A stretch of DNA of 64,000 nucleotides from Cornus controversa (GCA_026545225.1 CM048854.1:26828730-26892729), one strand, 5' to 3'. Counted from the stretch's first letter, positions 11,956 through 22,915 are shown. A program made the numbers and translations. Notes: generated from the sequence alone by a model not told the origin.

Positions 11956-12073
11956 AGAACTATATTTTGATCCAACCTATCCATTATCACAATAATTGCC
12001 ACTTGTTTGAACTTAGAAACTTGTTCTATCTTTATTGTGATAATGGATAGGTTGGATCAAAATATAGTTCTAA
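11954..12073. repeat. Perfect 42-bp inverted repeat, 36-bp loop
   Basis: Arms 11954-11995 and 12032-12073 are exact reverse complements over 42 bases, spacer 11996-12031. The right arm is ordinary LTR sequence, also present once at about 42713-42755; the left arm is an extra inverted copy found only here. Confidence 0.95.
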
Positions 12074-12610
12074 TTATTTCTTAGATAGGAGATCGATTAA
12101 ATGATAAAATGGTATAGTCATATCTATATGTTATTATTGTCCTTATATAAAGGCTATGTTTACCAGCTCTCTGATTGGGTGGTAGTAGAGGAAAATTACT
12201 CGTGGGTTTAATCCACTTTGTTGATATTTCAAATCCCAGACTGGCTCCACCAAGAGGATAGAGTTGTGAGTTCGTAGATTATTGCGGTCATCTTCTATTA
12301 TCAGTTTTCAGAGTAGGGACCTATTCATTGCTTTATGTTCAGGATATGAACTTTATTGGGATGTTATTTTAGATTATTTAATCTTCCTTATATTTTGAGT
12401 TTAAGGGTCCTTGAGTTACAAGACTTCCAAGTTATAATGTTCAGACTCTCAATTTTATATTATATTATTCATCCTCTCAGTTTAAGTTTTCTTTTCACAT
12501 TTATTTATTTATTCTGTTATCCTTGTATTATGTGCTTGCATGCTAGGTATTCCTTATATTTTGTGTACGAGACTGACCACCTCATGCGTGAGATTGTAAG
12601 GGGTATTTCA

Positions 12611-13400
12611 GCTGTCCAAAGATTCAGTGAGTTTATATTATACTAATTTTTGAACTTCTTTTTGATCATCTGAGCTGGGCTTGCATGCTTAGATTTATTT
12701 TGAACATGCCTCCTGGTTTTTCAGTTGGGCTGTGTGTTTTCGTTTCTTTTTTGCCTGTGGGTTTGAGGTCTTGATGCACCTTGATCTTTGTACATTCTTT
12801 TATTTTTTATACGATTTAAATTTACTCAAAAAAAAAACCTTACTCTTGGATAGGATCTTTTGGACAGTTCCCAACAATAACTTTCTATATTAGCTAGATT
12901 CACTATCCGCTATTCTATTATTAGAGGAATGGTGGAAAGGGGTACAGTGATCTTATTTGTATATAACGGGGGTATGCCGCTTGTAAAATGTACTTTGTTA
13001 CCCGTGTGGCTTGTTAACGAAAATCTCACATTACTTACCAAAAAAACAAAAAAATTTACCTTCATAATATTCCATTGGCTCTAATGTCCTTTTTGATGAT
13101 TCTGATCATGATCCTTTCTACATTTGATACAATGTTGAGGCATGGTATCTGGTTGTTCCTCTCTGATGTGTACTCTGTCTTGTTGTTTAGGCATTGTTAT
13201 TGTTGTATCTGGCATATTGTATGCCCCGGATATTGTTTGTAAGTTCTCTCCTTTTAATAATATTGCTCTTTATCCTGAATGTCTATACTCTTAATATCAT
13301 GAATGTTTATACTATTTATATTATTGTTTTATATTTTTTGAATGATTATGGAATAAACTCTTTTCAATTTAATTGTTGTTTCAACTTTTGATAAGAAATA
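12611..13400. other. Possible LINE 3' remnant and unclassified DNA
   Basis: At 12655-12838 the sequence has the look of a plant L1-type LINE 3' end: TTTTTTGCCTGTGGG, CTTTGTACATTCTTTTATT, then a run of A at about 12829-12837. I see no reverse transcriptase upstream, so at most a 5'-truncated remnant. The rest (12839-13400) has T-rich short frames and no domain. Confidence 0.3.
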
Positions 13401-13581
13401 GATTGGCATCATTGGATGAGTTCTTCATATAAGGCAATTATAAGCGTATATTAATCTTAATTTGGGCACATCACAATTTGGCAACCACATAATTTTGGAG
13501 GCTAAGTAAACTTAGGAGACGGTGTAAGAAACCTATTAGGAAAAGATATATAATCTATAATAAGAAATATATAATCTAACA
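13401..13581 (-). mobile_element. Copia 3' LTR remnant with adjacent PPT
   Basis: On the minus strand a purine tract (GGGGGCGGGAGGGGGC, plus positions 13582-13597) is followed at 13581 by TGTTAGATTATATATTTC, the start of an LTR. This fits a polypurine tract and 3' LTR of the decayed Copia element whose 5' LTR is at 15701-15914. The two LTRs are only loosely alignable, so the LTR is old or belongs to a related element. The left end is not resolved. Confidence 0.4.
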
Positions 13582-14460
13582 GCCCCCTCCCGCCCCCAAA
13601 AACTCAAGGTGAGTCATATGAAGCCAACTTGAGTTTGGAGACAATATCTTGAATGCAGCTCGCGAAAGCAATCTGGTGATGTAACCAACTATGGTTGTGA
13701 ACACATACAAAGAAGCTGCAAAAGAGCCGAAAAGATCAAAATCAGCCCAGACTAAAAAGGATGTGATTGCGAAGATCGTGGGTGCGTAGACTAAGAAGGA
13801 GCAGATGATGTAGCCAAAATAGGGAGATGAGCCTAAATCATAGAACGAAGAGTCTGTAGACATGTCTCCTCTCGGACAAGCTCATTAAGAGGGATCCAAT
13901 AATAGGAGAGGTGAGCGATAAAGAAGCTGACCACAGACAGGCTCATAATTATCATGAAGATTTATCAAAAATTGATAAAAGTGTATCTAAGGTAACGGTC
14001 CATAATGGCTCTGAAAAAGCTTGTTGATCCCAAAGACACTTTATGCAAGCAAAAAACTCATTAATCCTCTTATCGGACTCTTGTTTAAGATGACAAAGCT
14101 GGACCATTAACTGATATTGACGAGCACCATTAGACCCACAATATCAAAAAACAAGCATATCCTAAACCTCTTTGGTAGTTTCATAACTCCCAAAATTCAT
14201 ACTAATGGAAGAACTGGATGTGTTGTTCAGCCATGTGATAATCTTGGGATTATTAATATCCTAGTCCTCAACACGAGTAGCAAATGCTTCATCTTTCTCA
14301 TCGGTATCCTTAATAGGTAATTTTCGATCCCCTGTAATGTAAGGCTATAGCTTGCATCCTTTTAGAAAGCTGCGAATAGATTGACTCAAAAAATTATAGT
14401 TGTCTCCATCAAGTCTAACAGAAATTGGGTGAAAAATCTCATTTTGAGCCATTTAAAAAT
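13582..14460 (-). pseudogene. Copia gag and pol-end fragments, decayed
   Basis: Read on the minus strand from 14430 downward, frames contain RLDGDNYNF, SIRSFLKG, ITGDRK, DEKDEAFATRVED, NNPKIITWLNN and SMNFGSYETTKEV, the N-terminal gag block of plant Copia elements (UBN2/gag-polypeptide type). Several stops and frameshifts interrupt it. At 13600-13700 a different frame recalls the RNase H tail found just before the polypurine tract. Almost all of pol between these points is missing, so this is an internally deleted element. The 95-codon open frame at 13576-13863 on the minus strand is hydrophobic by chance of frame and is not a membrane protein gene. Confidence 0.6.
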
Positions 14461-14540
14461 TCTAAAAGACAAAACAGGCTAGAAAACTGAAATCAGCAAG
14501 AAATTTCAAGCAAGGTAAGCCCATAATTTTTTTGTTGTTG

Positions 14541-15365
14541 CAACGTGGCAGTTAACGATACAAAAAAGATGACGTGGCAGATGATGTGACGCTGATGTGA
14601 CAGTAGGGGTGCAACTTGGGTTGGGCAGCCCAAACCCAACCCAAGCATAGCCCAATTTTTTACGAGCTTGGACAACTATTTTTACAATTACGATTGAGTT
14701 TGGGTTAAAAAACCTCAACCAGAACTTAATTAGGGTTGGGCTTAGGTTGAGGTGCCAACAACTCGAACCCGAGTTGTAATATTATTTTTATACATATTTT
14801 TTATTTTAAATATATTATATATAATATTCAAATTATGATAATCTTTTTCTTTTCAACTTCCTTTATTTAAATCTTAATTTATTGTATGTTAACACTTTAG
14901 ATAATTAATTTCTTAAAAATTTGTAATTTTTTAGAAATTTGCATTAAGTTTTTAATTTTTTGTGTGTTTAGGAGTAATGTAATGTGAAACTTATTAAAGA
15001 TCACTTTAAATTTTCAACATGGAGATTGGTGATATAGATAACTCAAATTAACCCAACTTTCTAACCTGAAATCTCAACCCGAGTTTAAAAATTTAAAGAT
15101 GGGTTGGGCTAGGGTTGAGTAGTTAGGGTTGGAAGTAGGGTTAGGGTTAGGTTAGGGTTAAATATTTTATATGTAGGGTTGAGCCTGAGTTGCACCTCTA
15201 ACCCACCCGAGTTGCAGCCCTACATGATAGATGACGTGGCAGAAAGAAGATGACGTGTAAGATGATGTGTCAATGACGTTGCAGAAAAATGACATGTCAC
15301 TGACGTGGCTGCTGATGTGGTAATTGGTTGGTGCTGACGTGGCAAATGATGTGGCGACACGTGAG
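14541..15365 (+). repeat. Degenerate TGACGTGGC repeats, split by the MITE
   Basis: TGACGTGGC or one-base variants occur at 14570, 15232, 15251, 15274, 15301 and 15335, with relatives AACGTGGCAG (14542) and GATGTGGC. Before the MITE arrived they formed one cluster of about 250 bases. Each contains the ACGT core recognised by plant bZIP factors. The cluster lies between primer site and gag of the decayed Copia element. Confidence 0.6.
14604..15221. mobile_element. hAT-like MITE with GGGTTGGG-type foldback interior
   Basis: Left end TAGGGGTGCAACTTGGGTTG and right end (inverted) TAGGGCTGCAACTCGGGT form terminal inverted repeats. Flanking octamers are TGTGACAG (14596-14603) and CATGATAG (15222-15229): five of eight match, and the three differences are all transitions, as expected for an aged 8-bp hAT target duplication. 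The interior is rich in CCCAACCC/GGGTTGGG words near both ends with an AT-rich middle and encodes nothing. It sits in the leader of a decayed Copia element. A second possible right end at 15200 (GAGTTGCACCTCTA) would imply terminal duplication. Confidence 0.65.
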
Positions 15366-15683
15366 TGAGCTCGCTAGAGCGTGGAAGCATGTGGCAGCGC
15401 ATGGAGGCACATGAAAATGCGTGGCCGAGATTAGGGGTGCGTGTCAGCGCTTGGAGACGCCGGGAAAAAAAGCAGAGGACTCTGGCGACGCGTGGGGGTG
15501 CGTGGAGGCTTTGTTCGGGCTAAATTTTACGGGGGCTTGATCATCTTGTCAAGGGATTCGTTTTGATATATTGGGAAGATTAAAAAGAATTCCAGAAGAC
15601 GGAGTTTCAGCACCAAATAGAAAAGAGTTATCTTTGGGTGATGAGAACAATTAAGTGGAGGAAAAAAAAGGATGATTTTAAAA

Positions 15684-15700
15684 CCCTAGTTCTGATACTA
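15684..15700 (-). other. Primer binding site, tRNA-iMet type (mutated)
   Basis: On the minus strand the base after the LTR end starts TAGTATCAGAACTAGGG, close to TGGTATCAGAGC, the complement of the initiator methionine tRNA 3' end. Confidence 0.7.
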
Positions 15701-15914
15701 TGTTAAAATAAGAGGAAAGGAGACTGAATTATCTCTTAATAATATTGATGAATGATATGAGAAATAATATACTGTGAGAGCATATATATAAGTGAAGAAA
15801 ACTATGTAGGTAAGTGGAGAGTAAGTTATCTTATACATATTAAGTCTCTAATCACAAAAATCCTAATTGGATATAGAAAAAGTAAAATATAAAATATACT
15901 AATATATTTCAACA
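15701..15914 (-). mobile_element. Copia 5' LTR, 214 bp
   Basis: Minus-strand sequence starts TGTTGAAATATATTAG at 15914 and ends CTTATTTTAACA at 15701, so it has inverted TGTT...AACA termini, and is followed directly by the primer site. AT-rich with TATATATA (15783-15791) as a possible core promoter. Confidence 0.75.
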
Positions 15915-16880
15915 CACCGATGTATCATTGTGTCTTTCTAGAAAACATGAAGGCTCTTGTGAAACATACACTTCCACGTCTCAAATTGTGACAGGTTGAA
16001 TTGTTTTCTTCCCATAGGCATATCTTTCTTTTTCATTCTTATCCTCGAATTGCTCTTTGTGGAATTTGTTTTTTTTTTTTTCTTTTTTTTTTTGGGTTCT
16101 TTCCATGAGTTCATTTTTTATTTTATTTTTTATTTTCCAAAAAAACTCACACACCCACTTTACTCCTGCCAAAACTTGAACCCTCATGAAAAAAATACCA
16201 CCTAACTACCATGTTTTGCATGAGACTTGTACAGCGAGTTAAGATAATTAAGAATGGATCCCATGACAGAAAGAAATAATATTAATTCATGATGTAAATC
16301 AAATGGAGGGACAAAGGAAACCAATGTCATTATCTGAGGTTGGGGTTGTATCTGAGGTTGGGGTTGAGGGTTCAACTCCCACTAGGAATGCGTGGATAAA
16401 GGGTGCATGTGTATTTGCTTTAACTTTTATATATCTTTGTTGGGCTCTTAGAGTTACAATGAAAGTAGATAGACCCTTGCTGAGCAATCAAGATTAATTT
16501 AATAAAAGTCTCATGTTATTGTCTGGTAGGGTGCATCCAGGCACACGTTGCCTCTCATCCAAGATCAATAACCTCCCAAGGTGGTGAATCAACGCCACTT
16601 TTGGGTTCTTTGCATGAGTTCCTTTTTATTTTATTTTTTACCTTACAAAAAAAACTCACATGCCCTTTACTCCTACTAAAACTTGAACCTTCCGTGAAAA
16701 AAATACCACCTAACAACTATTTTTTTTGCATGAGACTTGTACAACAAGTTAAGATAATTAAGAATGGATCCCATGACATAAGGAAATAATATTAATTAAT
16801 GATGTAAATCAAATTGTGGGAGAAAGGAAATCAATGTCATTATCTGAGGTTGAAGGTTCAACTCCCTCTCTTTAACTTAC
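15915..16880. repeat. Local duplication, two copies of about 300-400 bp
   Basis: The block 16095-16350 (GGGTTCTTTCCATGAGTTC, AAAACTTGAACCCTC, GCATGAGACTTGTACA, AAGAATGGATCCCATGACA, CAATGTCATTATCTGAGGTTG) recurs at 16602-16862 with scattered differences. Open frames here are short and T-rich. No known family recognised; the GGTTCAACTCCC words look like Pol III box B, so SINE origin is possible but unproven. Confidence 0.6.
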
Positions 16881-16885
16881 TTACT

Positions 16886-16887
16886 TA

Positions 16888-16939
<52 letters not shown>
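16886..16939. repeat. (AT)n microsatellite
   Basis: About 50 bases of pure AT repeat at the right edge of the local duplication. Confidence 0.95.
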
Positions 16940-16940
<1 letters not shown>

Positions 16941-17157
16941 TTCCTGGCTCTTATCCTTATAGATAAGGTCCGCCGGAGCCTTTGACAATTTAGGCGGTCG
17001 TCCGCCCATCCAATAACATTCATTTATTAGGCATCTAAAAAATTTTGTTTTTCTTATATTTAGCCCTCAACCAATTAAAGTAAACTTCTATAATTTAATT
17101 CATCTAATTTTCATTTCATCTATTCTTAGAGTCTCTCCATTCAATTAATAGACACCC

Positions 17158-17236
17158 GTCCCCTGTCAGTGTGGTAGCTCAGTCCAGTGTCTGTCTTTGC
17201 ACCCGCCCACTCACATCCATCCACAAGGTTACTACA
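17158..17236 (-). mobile_element. TRIM LTR fragment
   Basis: GTCAGTGTGGTAGCTCAGTCC ... CAAGGTTACTACAT matches one end of the 250-bp LTR of the TRIM at 42045-42613, including the ACTACA end. The rest of the element is absent. Confidence 0.7.
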
Positions 17237-18255
17237 TATGAATCATGATATGAAAAGCTTAAAAAAAGAGTAAAATAGATAAAATAATTCAATCTAAAAA
17301 AAAAGCTCTGATAATTCAATCTAAAAAAAAAGCTCTGATAAATTTGTTATAATTAATAATCAAATTGTAATAAAAAAAATTAAGTAAAAATTTAACAATA
17401 AATAATCAAGTCATCTAATTAATAACTTTGGATCTCATAAAGTAAGAAGAATAATTTTTAAATAAAAATTATTAACTATTATTTGATATTAATATTTAAA
17501 ACATAATACCACTTTTTTTTGTTTTTCGTCCAATGGTCACAAATTCTATTGAGGATAGACCCTTGGTGAGCAAGCAAGATTAATTTAATGAAAGTCTCAA
17601 GATAGTAGGGTGCATCCGGGCACACATTGGCTCTCATCCACGATCAACATCCCACCAAGCAAGCAAGATAGGCCCTTGGTGAGCAAGCAAGATTAATTTA
17701 AACAAAGGTGGTGCATCAACGTCACTTTCGCAGCCACAAAGAAAAGTCTCATCCACGATCAACATCACACTAAGGTGGTGCATCAACGCCACTTTTACAG
17801 CCACAAAGAAAAGTCTCATCCCGCGTAAAATCATTGATTGATGTAAGGTTCTGTGCCACTTGAATTCAAATCTGTCTTACCTTCGATCCATCTTTGTCCA
17901 GCCATACTCACATACATATAAATATGAAATCAACAAGACCGCTCTTCAAGAAACGTCCTGTTCATAGTGTTACATCAACTAATTGTAGTGTACTGTAGCT
18001 TTTACTGATCAATATTAAATACAAAGCCATGACATGACTTACAGTTCTGATTTTCCAAACAATTGTCGTGTAGTTCACATGGTCCTACAGGAGACTTGCG
18101 CCACAAGAGCTCTGCCAGCAAAGCCATGACATCAGTTGCACTCCTGATTTTCCAAATATACTGGCACATATAGTTCCACACTTCACTACAAAAGCCACAT
18201 AAAAAGAGGCACTAGAAGAACAGCTTATAACAACCATGAAAAGAACCAAAAGCTA
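17237..18255. repeat. Repeat-rich DNA upstream of the UGT gene
   Basis: A 28-bp unit with AAAAAAAAAGCTCTGATA is tandemly doubled at 17289-17342. At 17555-17830 short blocks (CTTGGTGAGCAAGCAAGATT, GGTGGTGCATCAACG, CACAAAGAAAAGTCTCATCC) are repeated two times each and also relate to 16460-16600. No gene found. 17836-18255 would be the distal promoter of the UGT gene. Confidence 0.6.
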
Positions 18256-18355
18256 GAGTACTATATATCAATCACAGTAAGGATCAAAGTTCATAACTTG
18301 TCATTCTCATCAGCTACTGTATTTAATAGCAGTGTAGTTTACTAGAAAAAATAGA
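18256..18355 (+). promoter_or_regulatory. Putative UGT core promoter and 5' leader
   Basis: ACTATATATCAATC at about 18260-18272 is the best TATA-like element, about 85-95 bases upstream of the ATG. The leader is A-rich just before the start (AGAAAAAATAGA ATG), a common plant start context. Inference from position only. Confidence 0.35.
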
Positions 18356-19783
18356 ATGAAGAAAGCGGAGCTGTTGTTCATTTCAGCACCCGGAGCTGGT
18401 CACCTCGCATCGGCAATGGAGATGGCAAAGCTCCTTGCCGACCGAGATGAAAGGCTCTTCATTACAGTTATCATAATGAAGCTGCCCTTTGATTCAAATG
18501 CCAGTACACAAACCCAATCAGAAGATGCCACCTCGCGCATACGCTACGTGGACCTTCCCCGTGAGAATTCAAATCCCGAACTCGAGTCCAAGTTCGGCTT
18601 CCAATTCCTTGATGCCTTCATCGAAAGCAAGAAGCCTCACGTGAGAGATGTCGCTGCCGGGATAACTGGGCTGGCAGGGTTGGTTGTCGACTTGCTTTGC
18701 ACCACCATGATTGATGTGGCCGACGAGTTTGGAGTCCCTTCATACGTCTTCTTCACGTCCAGCGCTGCTGCTCTCGGCATCATATTCCATCTCCAGTACC
18801 TCCAAGACAACCAAAACCAGGACATCACTGAGTTCAAAGGATCCGATGCTGAGTTGTCAGTCCCAAGTTTTTTCAACTTGGTTCCTGCTAAGGTCTTGCC
18901 ATCTGATATGCTGGAGAAAAAAAGTGGGTGCACAACATTCCTTGATATTGCCCGAAGGTTCAGAAAGACCAGAGGCATTTTGGTCAACACGTACATGGAG
19001 CTAGAACCCCATGCCGTGAAATCCCTATCCGAAAGCAACATCCCTCCAGTCTACCCAGTAGGACCTGTACTCAACCTCAAGGGTGGTGAAGGGACTTACC
19101 AACAGGACACCATCATGAGCTGGCTTGACGATCAGCCTCCCTCGTCAGTGGTGTTCTTGTGCTTCGGGAGCATGGGATGCTTCAGTGAAGCCCAGGTGAA
19201 AGAGATCGCAGATGCACTTGAGCATAGTGGCCACCGTTTCTTGTGGTCACTACGCCAACCTCCGGCAAAACGAATGGGGCTTCCGGGGGAGTACACCAAT
19301 CCGAATGAAGTATTGCCGGAGGGGTTCCAGGAACGAACCGCGGAGATAGGGAAAGTGATTGGTTGGGCTCCACAAGTGGCAGTGCTATCACATCCGGCGG
19401 TGGGAGGGTTCGTGTCACACTGCGGGTGGAATTCTACCATGGAGAGCGCATGGTGTGGAGTGCCTATTGCAGCTTGGCCACTCTATGCAGAGCAACAGCT
19501 GAATGCGTTTGGGATTGTGAGGGAGTTGGGGTTGGCGGTGGAGATCAAGATCGACTACAGGATGAATATTTCTGATCAGCCGGTACTGACCGCGAAGGAG
19601 ATAGAAAGCAAGATAAGGCTGCTGATGATGGAGGATGGTGAAATCAGGAAGAAGGTGAAGGAGACGAAGGAGAAGGGCAGAGAAGCTATGATGGAGGGTG
19701 GATCATCCTACATTTCCCTTGGACATTTCATTGAGGACATGACTAGAAATATGGAGTCCATACTCCACTCCCACTCCCACTAA
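18356..19783 (+). CDS. UDP-glycosyltransferase, UGT71-like, 475 aa
   Basis: Family-1 plant UDP-sugar glycosyltransferase that transfers a sugar, probably glucose, from UDP-glucose to small lipophilic acceptors (phenolics, flavonoids or hormones) in the cytosol. Seen in the sequence: N-terminal GAGH with catalytic His16, partner Asp112 in the VVDL segment, a linker near 240-275, and a full 44-residue PSPG box from Trp337 to Gln380, including HCGWNS and ending AEQQ. Gln380 is the residue usually linked to UDP-glucose preference. Length 475 is normal, and the single uninterrupted exon fits many group E UGTs. The opening residues KKAELLFISAPGAGHL and the ESAWCGVPIAAWPLYAEQ stretch are closest to my recollection of UGT71; UGT72/88 are alternatives. 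The C-terminus ends in alternating Ser/His. It is an isolated gene between repeats, with ORFs on the opposite strand being shadows. Acceptor identity cannot be read from sequence. Confidence 0.95.
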   Translation: MKKAELLFISAPGAGHLASAMEMAKLLADRDERLFITVIIMKLPFDSNASTQTQSEDATSRIRYVDLPRENSNPELESKFGFQFLDAFIESKKPHVRDVAAGITGLAGLVVDLLCTTMIDVADEFGVPSYVFFTSSAAALGIIFHLQYLQDNQNQDITEFKGSDAELSVPSFFNLVPAKVLPSDMLEKKSGCTTFLDIARRFRKTRGILVNTYMELEPHAVKSLSESNIPPVYPVGPVLNLKGGEGTYQQDTIMSWLDDQPPSSVVFLCFGSMGCFSEAQVKEIADALEHSGHRFLWSLRQPPAKRMGLPGEYTNPNEVLPEGFQERTAEIGKVIGWAPQVAVLSHPAVGGFVSHCGWNSTMESAWCGVPIAAWPLYAEQQLNAFGIVRELGLAVEIKIDYRMNISDQPVLTAKEIESKIRLLMMEDGEIRKKVKETKEKGREAMMEGGSSYISLGHFIEDMTRNMESILHSHSH

Positions 19784-20483
19784 TCAGTTCACATTCTAAA
19801 GTTTGTCCTAGCTAGTAGAAGAATTTGCTCTCACTCCATGCTTTCTGAAGCCAGAGAATTTTAGCTTCTTCCACCTTTTATTACTGGGGAGTACACCAAT
19901 CTCGACCAACGCACAAGATTAAACATGTAATAAGCCATCAATTGCATCTGTTTTGTTTCAAAAATGATGTCAACATTGACTGTCTACTCGGATAGGGTGC
20001 ATATTGTAATGGTTGCTATTCCTATTCTACTGAAGTATTTCAAGCAAAGTCAATTGTGTGCCTATAAACAAGTTATAGATTCTTTGATAATGTAGTTTAC
20101 ATATAATACAATCAAAAAAATATGCAGTGACTCCATGGACCCAATATTATTTAACATAGAGCATATAATAATCTTAAACAAGATAACAAAGGCTTGGTTC
20201 AAAAAAAGCTCAAACTGCCCCTTATTTCCATTTGAAGAATTTAATTTCTGAAATAAAAATTAAACTCCTCTGTGGTGGATTCAATGGTTCTTCTACCTAT
20301 ACTCCAAAACTTAAACCAACATTTGATTATCCTCAGCTTGCTGAGCCTAAGAAACACATTTAACAATTATTTGGATCATCAGAATCTCTTAGTGGCATTT
20401 TGTCAAACAGGTTCATGTCTCTACATTAAACACTTTTGACTCTGCCTTCACCACTCTACCTTTTGCTGCCTAACCAACCTACA
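19784..20483 (+). other. UGT 3' flank and intergenic
   Basis: A likely 3' UTR follows the stop; AATAAG-type words near 19929-19936 could direct polyadenylation. Beyond about 20100 the sequence is AT-rich without ORFs. Confidence 0.4.
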
Positions 20484-21475
20484 TTGTCATATAAAACATA
20501 AGGGATACTTAGAACTGATAACAAACAATCATATAATATAAGAACAAAAGAAAAAAATCTTAAATGCTAAAAGTAAAGTTTAACTAAAATAAATAAATAA
20601 CGTTAAAATAAGTATAATACCAAACTAAACGTTTCAACATGGAAGTCACGTAACTCAAGGACCCCATAACCAAAAATAATAAAAGTAAAAACTTTAAAGA
20701 ATGATCTAAGTCCCTACACTAAAGTCCGGTAAGGAATAGATGGTTACCACGCTCTATGAACTTCACGCTCTAACCTCAAGGTGGAAACTGTCTGAAACTT
20801 GAAATATCAACAAAATGGGTTAACCCCATGACCAAGTTCCCTCTACTACCATCCAACAGAGAATTAGTAAACATACCCTCTATATGAGGGGACAAAAAAA
20901 ATATAGCTATATACGTATCATTTTCTTATTTAACCTCTGTTCCAAAAATATAAACCATCCTACACACCATCTCAACCTATCTCCTATCACTCAAATTGTA
21001 GAACCTATTTTCTAATTTCAAACCAAAGGCAATCCTTACTTGACCGAACACTTTATTAAATAAAATACCTTATTAATATTTGGCAATCCTGACATGCCTC
21101 CCTTATATACACATTAAGTACCCTACTATGTAATTGTCAATCATCACATGCCTCCCTAATTAATCTTAAATACCCTATTAGCAATCCTAACATACCTCCT
21201 AACAATCCTTACATGCCTCCCTTATTAACCTTAAATACCTTATTAGCTATCTTAAAATGCCTCCTGGCAATCCTCACATGCCTCCTTAATTAACCTTGAG
21301 TATCCTATTGGCAACCTTGAGTATCCTATTAGCAATCTTGACATACCTCCCGACAATCCTCACATGCCTCCCTAATTATCCTTAAATATCTTATTAAGTA
21401 TTGAAAATCCTGACATGCCCCTTGGCAATTCTCACATGCCTCCCTAACTAACCTTAAATACCTTATTAGGTATTA
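20484..21475 (-). mobile_element. LTR fragment, TGTAATACCCC family, minus strand
   Basis: Minus-strand relative of the 2125-5256 LTR. The inverted landmarks are present in order: AAGGGATACTTA, AACTCAAGGACCCC, CCACGCTCTATGAACT, AACTTGAAATATCAACAAAATGGGTTAACCCC, and the hairpin satellite at 21050-21475. The 3' terminal bases (left side) are missing, and continuity with the 5' part on the right is lost. Confidence 0.7.
21050..21475 (-). repeat. LTR-embedded satellite, expanded, decayed
   Basis: Seven or more diverged units containing GGCAATCCT(G/C)ACATGCC and CCTTAAATACCTTATTA. Longest array of this satellite in the window; hairpin cores are partly eroded. Confidence 0.8.
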
Positions 21476-22915
21476 CCCCATATTTTTGAAGAAAAATCTG
21501 AGATATGAAAAACAAATAAAAAGAAAATTAAAATAAAATAAAGGGAAATCTAAAGTTTCCAAATAATCCCTTACATATAACATTTTATTACATTGGAAGG
21601 AAATATTAAGTATATTTCTTTCGTACAAATCCTCAAAAATATACAATATCTCAAAAACTAGACAAAAATGAATTATAATGGTCCCACACTGCTACCTCTT
21701 CAACCAGTCCTACGAAGTCCCGTAATTGTCCCGTGTCAGCGTCCTAACCTGCAAAGTCTAGGAGGGGTGAGTTCAAAGCTCATCAAGGATATGCTGAACA
21801 ATCTTTCATTGCCGCAACAAGTTGACTTTTGCGTCATAATCTCAAAATAATTTAAATAAATATATTTGAATAAATAATACAATCAAATATAAAAAATTAA
21901 TCACATTACATTTAACATTAATAAATTTAAAATGCACAAAAACATATCAGTAATTACACATAAACATCCACACTTCATACACCAAAAATGACAATTTATA
22001 GACAACAATTATCAACAAATACACATTTAATTGCACAAAGTAATATCAAACATACGCGTACACATCAAAAGATGGTGCACATAAAATAATACAACAATTA
22101 CACTACACCATCAATAACACGTAAAAATCCAAAGCACAACCATATTTAACATTCACAATTTAAATTGCACAACATAAATTTAAATAAAGCAATTTAAATC
22201 ACTAAATCCATAATCATTAAAGTATATATATATATATATATATACACAAATTTACTGCACCGAAAAACCACGTATGCACATTTATAATAAAAACATACAT
22301 AAGTTAAATATATGCGAATAGGAGAAAAGAACAAGTATCAACTTGCCTCGGGTTTTTATCCGAAAATTCGTATTGTCCATCGCTGCTCCAGAATCCAAAG
22401 CCCAATGAAAAGTCTTCATTATTAAACATGATTGGGTCTATGCCCATTTTTGGTCTAGCCCAGCATCAAAGCCCAGTCCGCAAATTCAAAAAGACAATTT
22501 AAATTTCTTTTAAATTGGTACTGGGCCTATTCTAAACTTCAGCCCAATCTAATTTACCAAATCCAATTCAATATGTAAGCCCAATTCTAACACCAAGCTA
22601 GCCCAATTTCAATGCATCAATTCAAACTCACATACAATGAGTCCATTTCAGTAACCAAACAATGAACACCCACTGTAAGTCACCATTTCTGATCACACAA
22701 ATATGCAACAACTCACACAGCCCAAAGACCGATTGTGTTACACCATCTCCATAGATACTCACTACAAATACCACCTATGGAAGTTTAAATATAACGGACA
22801 AATTTATATAAATTTGCAAAAATATTATCTGAAAAAAGTGCCTCAAATTATCTTTATGAATTCAATATAAAATGAATTTTTTTCTTAAATTCCTTTTGTT
22901 TAATCATTTTTTTAA
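21476..22915. other. Unclassified AT-rich repeat-like DNA
   Basis: AT-rich (22222-22244 is pure AT). The part at 22380-22630 has many AGCCCA/TGGGCT words, a style common in 5' leader or LTR regions of plant Gypsy elements. No ORF or terminus supported. Confidence 0.3.

Larger units (their letters stand above)
10870..12610 (+). mobile_element. LTR of the TGTAATACCCC family, 5' truncated
   Basis: Ends AAGGGGTATTTCA at 12610, the 3' terminus of the family, preceded by GACCACCTCATGCGTGAGA, which is shared with the copies ending at 5256 and 43255. It carries the AACCCTAGAACTTG block, the TTGGTACCAATGCATAG block, a hairpin satellite (11741-11955), the GCTCTCTGATTGGG and GGGTTTAATCCACTTTGTTGATATTTC blocks, and a ...GACTTCCAAGTTATA... 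block. The 5' terminus is not recognisable. The copy has a private 42-bp inverted duplication at 11954-12073. Five bases after the end (GCTGT) match no upstream pentamer that I can identify. Confidence 0.7.

Noticed and set aside
13576-13863. 95-codon hydrophobic frame that looks like a membrane protein
   Set aside because: Lies in the decayed Copia 3' part; the neighbouring frame gives the expected Copia sequence ending at a polypurine tract.
15121-15170. Telomere-like TAGGGTTAGGG run
   Set aside because: Irregular spacing and location inside the GGGTT-rich arm of the 14.6-kb MITE; not the TTTAGGG plant telomere array.
17160-17185. GTGTGGTAGCTCAGTC resembling a tRNA box A
   Set aside because: Part of a TRIM LTR that recurs at 42220 and 42541; no cloverleaf can be drawn.
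18637-19440. Antisense frames of 78-134 codons opposite the UGT gene
   Set aside because: Shadow frames of a conserved coding region; UGT motifs on the plus strand explain the sequence.
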